Below, piece after piece: positions 62,410-64,000 of a stretch of 64,000 nt of DNA. The stretch spans positions 4,583,001-4,647,000 of the forward strand of contig NZ_CP120233.1 in the NCBI RefSeq assembly GCF_030012985.1, in the 5' to 3' direction. The stretch comes from Microbulbifer sp. VAAF005. GTDB taxonomy: Bacteria > Pseudomonadota > Gammaproteobacteria > Pseudomonadales > Cellvibrionaceae. Under the pieces are notes generated by a model. It was not told the origin of the DNA. It did not search any database and saw only the letters and a list, made by a program, of their open reading frames with translations. The translations under genes and the position numbers were made by a program. Each line of letters opens with the position of its first letter. Position 1 is the stretch's first letter.

Positions 62410-62736
62410 TTACTTCCTGACCCAGCGTCCCAGGTTGTCCTGGTAGTATTCTCCAGGTGATAAGCGTGCTTCCAACTTTTCAGCGGCGCGTGTTGCCACC
62501 TGGGCTATATCAATTTTATTGCGTTCAGCGATTCGAGCGTAAGCAGCTTTTCGCTTGGCATTCACTTCTTTGACCAGTTTTTCCAGTTCTGGTGAGCTGG
62601 CATCTACTATAGCGATGTATCCGCTATTGGCTTCACCAACCAGGCCCTTACTTTTGGCTTCATTTAGGGAAATTGCCATTGCAGGCAGGGCGATTAATAA
62701 GCTCAGTGCCAAAAAGGCTTTCATTAATGTCTTCAT
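62410..62736 (-). CDS. ydbL: YdbL family (DUF1318) periplasmic protein
   Basis: 108 residues from MKTLMKAFLALSLLIALPAMA, a clear signal peptide. A longer frame overlaps ynbE and is rejected. The mature part has LNEAKSKGLVGEANSGYIAI and LVKEVNAKRKAAYARIAERN, then QVATRAAEKLEARLSPGEYY. This is the DUF1318 pattern. YdbL works with YnbE and YdbH in lipid transport between the membranes. The start lies 10 bp after the ynbE stop, with GGAGG upstream. Confidence 0.9.
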   Translation of the reverse strand: MKTLMKAFLALSLLIALPAMAISLNEAKSKGLVGEANSGYIAIVDASSPELEKLVKEVNAKRKAAYARIAERNKIDIAQVATRAAEKLEARLSPGEYYQDNLGRWVRK

Positions 62737-62746
62737 ATTTGCCTCC

Positions 62747-62941
62747 TTAGAAAATCCCTTCCTTGTCTTCAAACAGGTTGTCCAGGTCCTTGTCGACCTT
62801 GACCCGAATTTCATGCTCAATTTTCACATTCAGGTTTACTGTAATTGGCTCACTGGGAGCCTTTACCGCTACAGTAGGTGTACACCCTGTAGCAACCATA
62901 GCGTATAGCAGCCCCATAGGAATCAGTCGGCTGGCTTTCAT
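62747..62941 (-). CDS. ynbE: YnbE family small lipoprotein
   Basis: 64 residues. The lipoprotein signal MKASRLIPMGLLYAMVATGC has lipobox VATGC, with modification at Cys20. The mature part is VKAPSEPITVNLNVKIEHEI followed by RVKVDKDLDNLFEDKE. This is the YnbE pattern: an outer-membrane lipoprotein that pairs with the C-terminus of YdbH to complete the lipid-conducting bridge. It is translated from an ATG after GAGGAGTGTCAG. Confidence 0.9.
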   Translation of the reverse strand: MKASRLIPMGLLYAMVATGCTPTVAVKAPSEPITVNLNVKIEHEIRVKVDKDLDNLFEDKEGIF

Positions 62942-63122
62942 CTGACACTCCTCACAGTACCTCTTTGGTACCCTTTTACTTTTTGTACCTAGCCCGTGTT
63001 ACCTGCCTGGTTCAGCAGGTGAGTTGGATGCCGGCAGACCCAAGTATTTTATTGAGTCAACCTTAACCGGTAATGAACCAAGCAGGCTTCTACATACCAA
63101 TAAAGGCTACTTCACTCCTGAC

Positions 63123-64000
63123 CTATTGGTCCAGCTGCTTTTCCAGGGTTTCAGTCAAATCACGACTGGCTTGCAATGAGCGCAACATGTCTGGGATATT
63201 GTTTTCAAGGTTCAGGTTGATCACCAGGTCTCGATCAGAATCGATAGCCTCACTTCGACCAACCAGCTTTAGCTGTAGTTGGAGATCTCCGCTGGCTGGA
63301 TAGTCTATGCTGCCTTCCAGTGTTTGAAACTCATAATCTTCCAGTGCATTGGCTATCAACTTAAGTTGTGGGTTGCTTGCCAGCATCTGCGGAGAAAAGG
63401 CTCCGTAGTAGCGCAAGCGTCCGCCTGGAGCTTCACCCTGAAGGTGGCCGGCTTCCACAGTGATACCCTCAGGCCCCGTTACAATGGGGATTTCCAAGTT
63501 AATTAGCCCGCTGGCCTCAAAGTTCTCTGAGTCCGTCTCCTGTGCTAAAGCCTCTAGAGAAATACCTTGTGCATGTACAATGCTTTTTCGAGTCTCTTCC
63601 GCGAGACTCCAAATAAGGGCTGATGAAGTAACCTTGCCTTGCAAAAAATCAGCAGAAAAATTATGCAATGTAATATCTTTCTGTTTATCCAGTTGCAGTG
63701 ATAACTGGACATTTTTCACTGGTAAGCCCGCGTTAATAGATTCTATCGATAGTGGGTATGGTGTAGGTGTGATCCAGTGCCCATCTTCGTTTTCTACTTT
63801 TAGATCTCCACTGATTCCGGTGGCAAAACTATCTTTATAGGTTGCTGCAATATCGTCCAATGAAACATGGATACTATCTTTGGACTGGGAGGGCAAAGAC
63901 ACAGAACCACCGGCAGAAAGTCTGCCGGAGACGATATTGAGGGGAAGGCCCTGGATCGTATCGTTTAGAGAGCGATCCGTACTAAAGGTAACTTCAGGAA
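63123..64000 (-). CDS. ydbH: YdbH-like intermembrane phospholipid transport protein, partial
   Basis: Open from the right window edge to a TAG at 63123-63125, 292 visible codons of the C-terminal part; the start lies outside. An internal GTG at 63902 is not the true start, because coding continues upstream (LNDTIQGLPLNIVSGRLSAG). The dicarboxylate/AsmA-like beta pattern is visible: VQLSLQLDKQKDITLHNFSA, GLINLEIPIVTGPEGITVEA, GRLRYYGAFSPQ, DYEFQTLEGSIDYPASGDL, and an ending with a helical DLTETLEKQLDQ. YdbH-type proteins form a hydrophobic groove spanning the periplasm, redundant with TamB and YhdP in E. coli. A 181-bp gap separates it from ynbE. Confidence 0.88.
   Translation of the reverse strand, partial: PEVTFSTDRSLNDTIQGLPLNIVSGRLSAGGSVSLPSQSKDSIHVSLDDIAATYKDSFATGISGDLKVENEDGHWITPTPYPLSIESINAGLPVKNVQLSLQLDKQKDITLHNFSADFLQGKVTSSALIWSLAEETRKSIVHAQGISLEALAQETDSENFEASGLINLEIPIVTGPEGITVEAGHLQGEAPGGRLRYYGAFSPQMLASNPQLKLIANALEDYEFQTLEGSIDYPASGDLQLQLKLVGRSEAIDSDRDLVINLNLENNIPDMLRSLQASRDLTETLEKQLDQ

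Overview
The window looks like a chromosomal segment of a marine, polysaccharide-degrading gammaproteobacterium. A Microbulbifer/Cellvibrionales-like host is my inference. It rests on the Pseudomonas-type order dnaE-accA-(tilS)-pyrG-kdsA-eno-ftsB-ispD-ispF-truD-pcm-nlpD-rpoS and on the GH3/FucP-type sugar genes. No rRNA, tRNA or CRISPR array was recognised.

Region 1 (1 to about 25.8 kb) is an integron gene-cassette array seen without an integrase gene. About twenty small minus-strand genes are each followed by an attC-like site of roughly 45-145 bp. On the + strand each site starts with an ...AAC core and ends with a GTTRRRY-like core, and the stop codon of the cassette gene often lies inside that second core. 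The cassettes encode small membrane proteins, secreted proteins and lipoproteins, a MAPEG protein, a VOC protein, a SUKH-like immunity protein, zinc-ribbon proteins, unknowns, and one large OLD/PARIS-like ATPase-DUF4435 protein. The array has been invaded repeatedly. There is an Rhs gene with a small upstream partner (4.1-9.4 kb), a decayed REP-type (Y1) transposase, an IS3-family remnant, an IS4-family element inserted in an attC site with an 8-bp target duplication, and two group IIC-type introns. Both introns sit at the same point of an attC core and face against the cassettes. One intron carries a frameshifted reverse transcriptase; the other is a 707-bp deletion form without it.

Region 2 (26.7-34.2 kb) is housekeeping: Ada-AlkA and Ogt alkylation repair, a gamma-carbonic-anhydrase-like protein, a DUF1289 protein, DnaE and AccA.

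Region 3 (34.2-50.4 kb) is a carbohydrate-use island inserted between accA and tilS. It holds two FucP-type sugar permeases, a LytS/LytTR two-component pair, a GH3 lipoprotein beta-glucosidase and an alpha/beta hydrolase. A four-gene minus-strand operon follows: a gluconate-2-dehydrogenase-subunit-3-like Tat protein, a GMC oxidoreductase, a sugar isomerase/epimerase-like protein and a DUF1349-like secreted protein. A membrane AraC regulator ends the island. Copies of a 265-bp non-autonomous element (ends GGGAGCCTCTGAATAAC, TA target duplication) occur here and at 26.1 kb. One of them lies in frame inside the isomerase gene.

Region 4 (50.4-62.4 kb) is the conserved tilS-to-rpoS block, without surE between truD and pcm. 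The window ends in a ydbL-ynbE-ydbH cluster on the minus strand (62.4-64 kb), with ydbH cut by the window edge.
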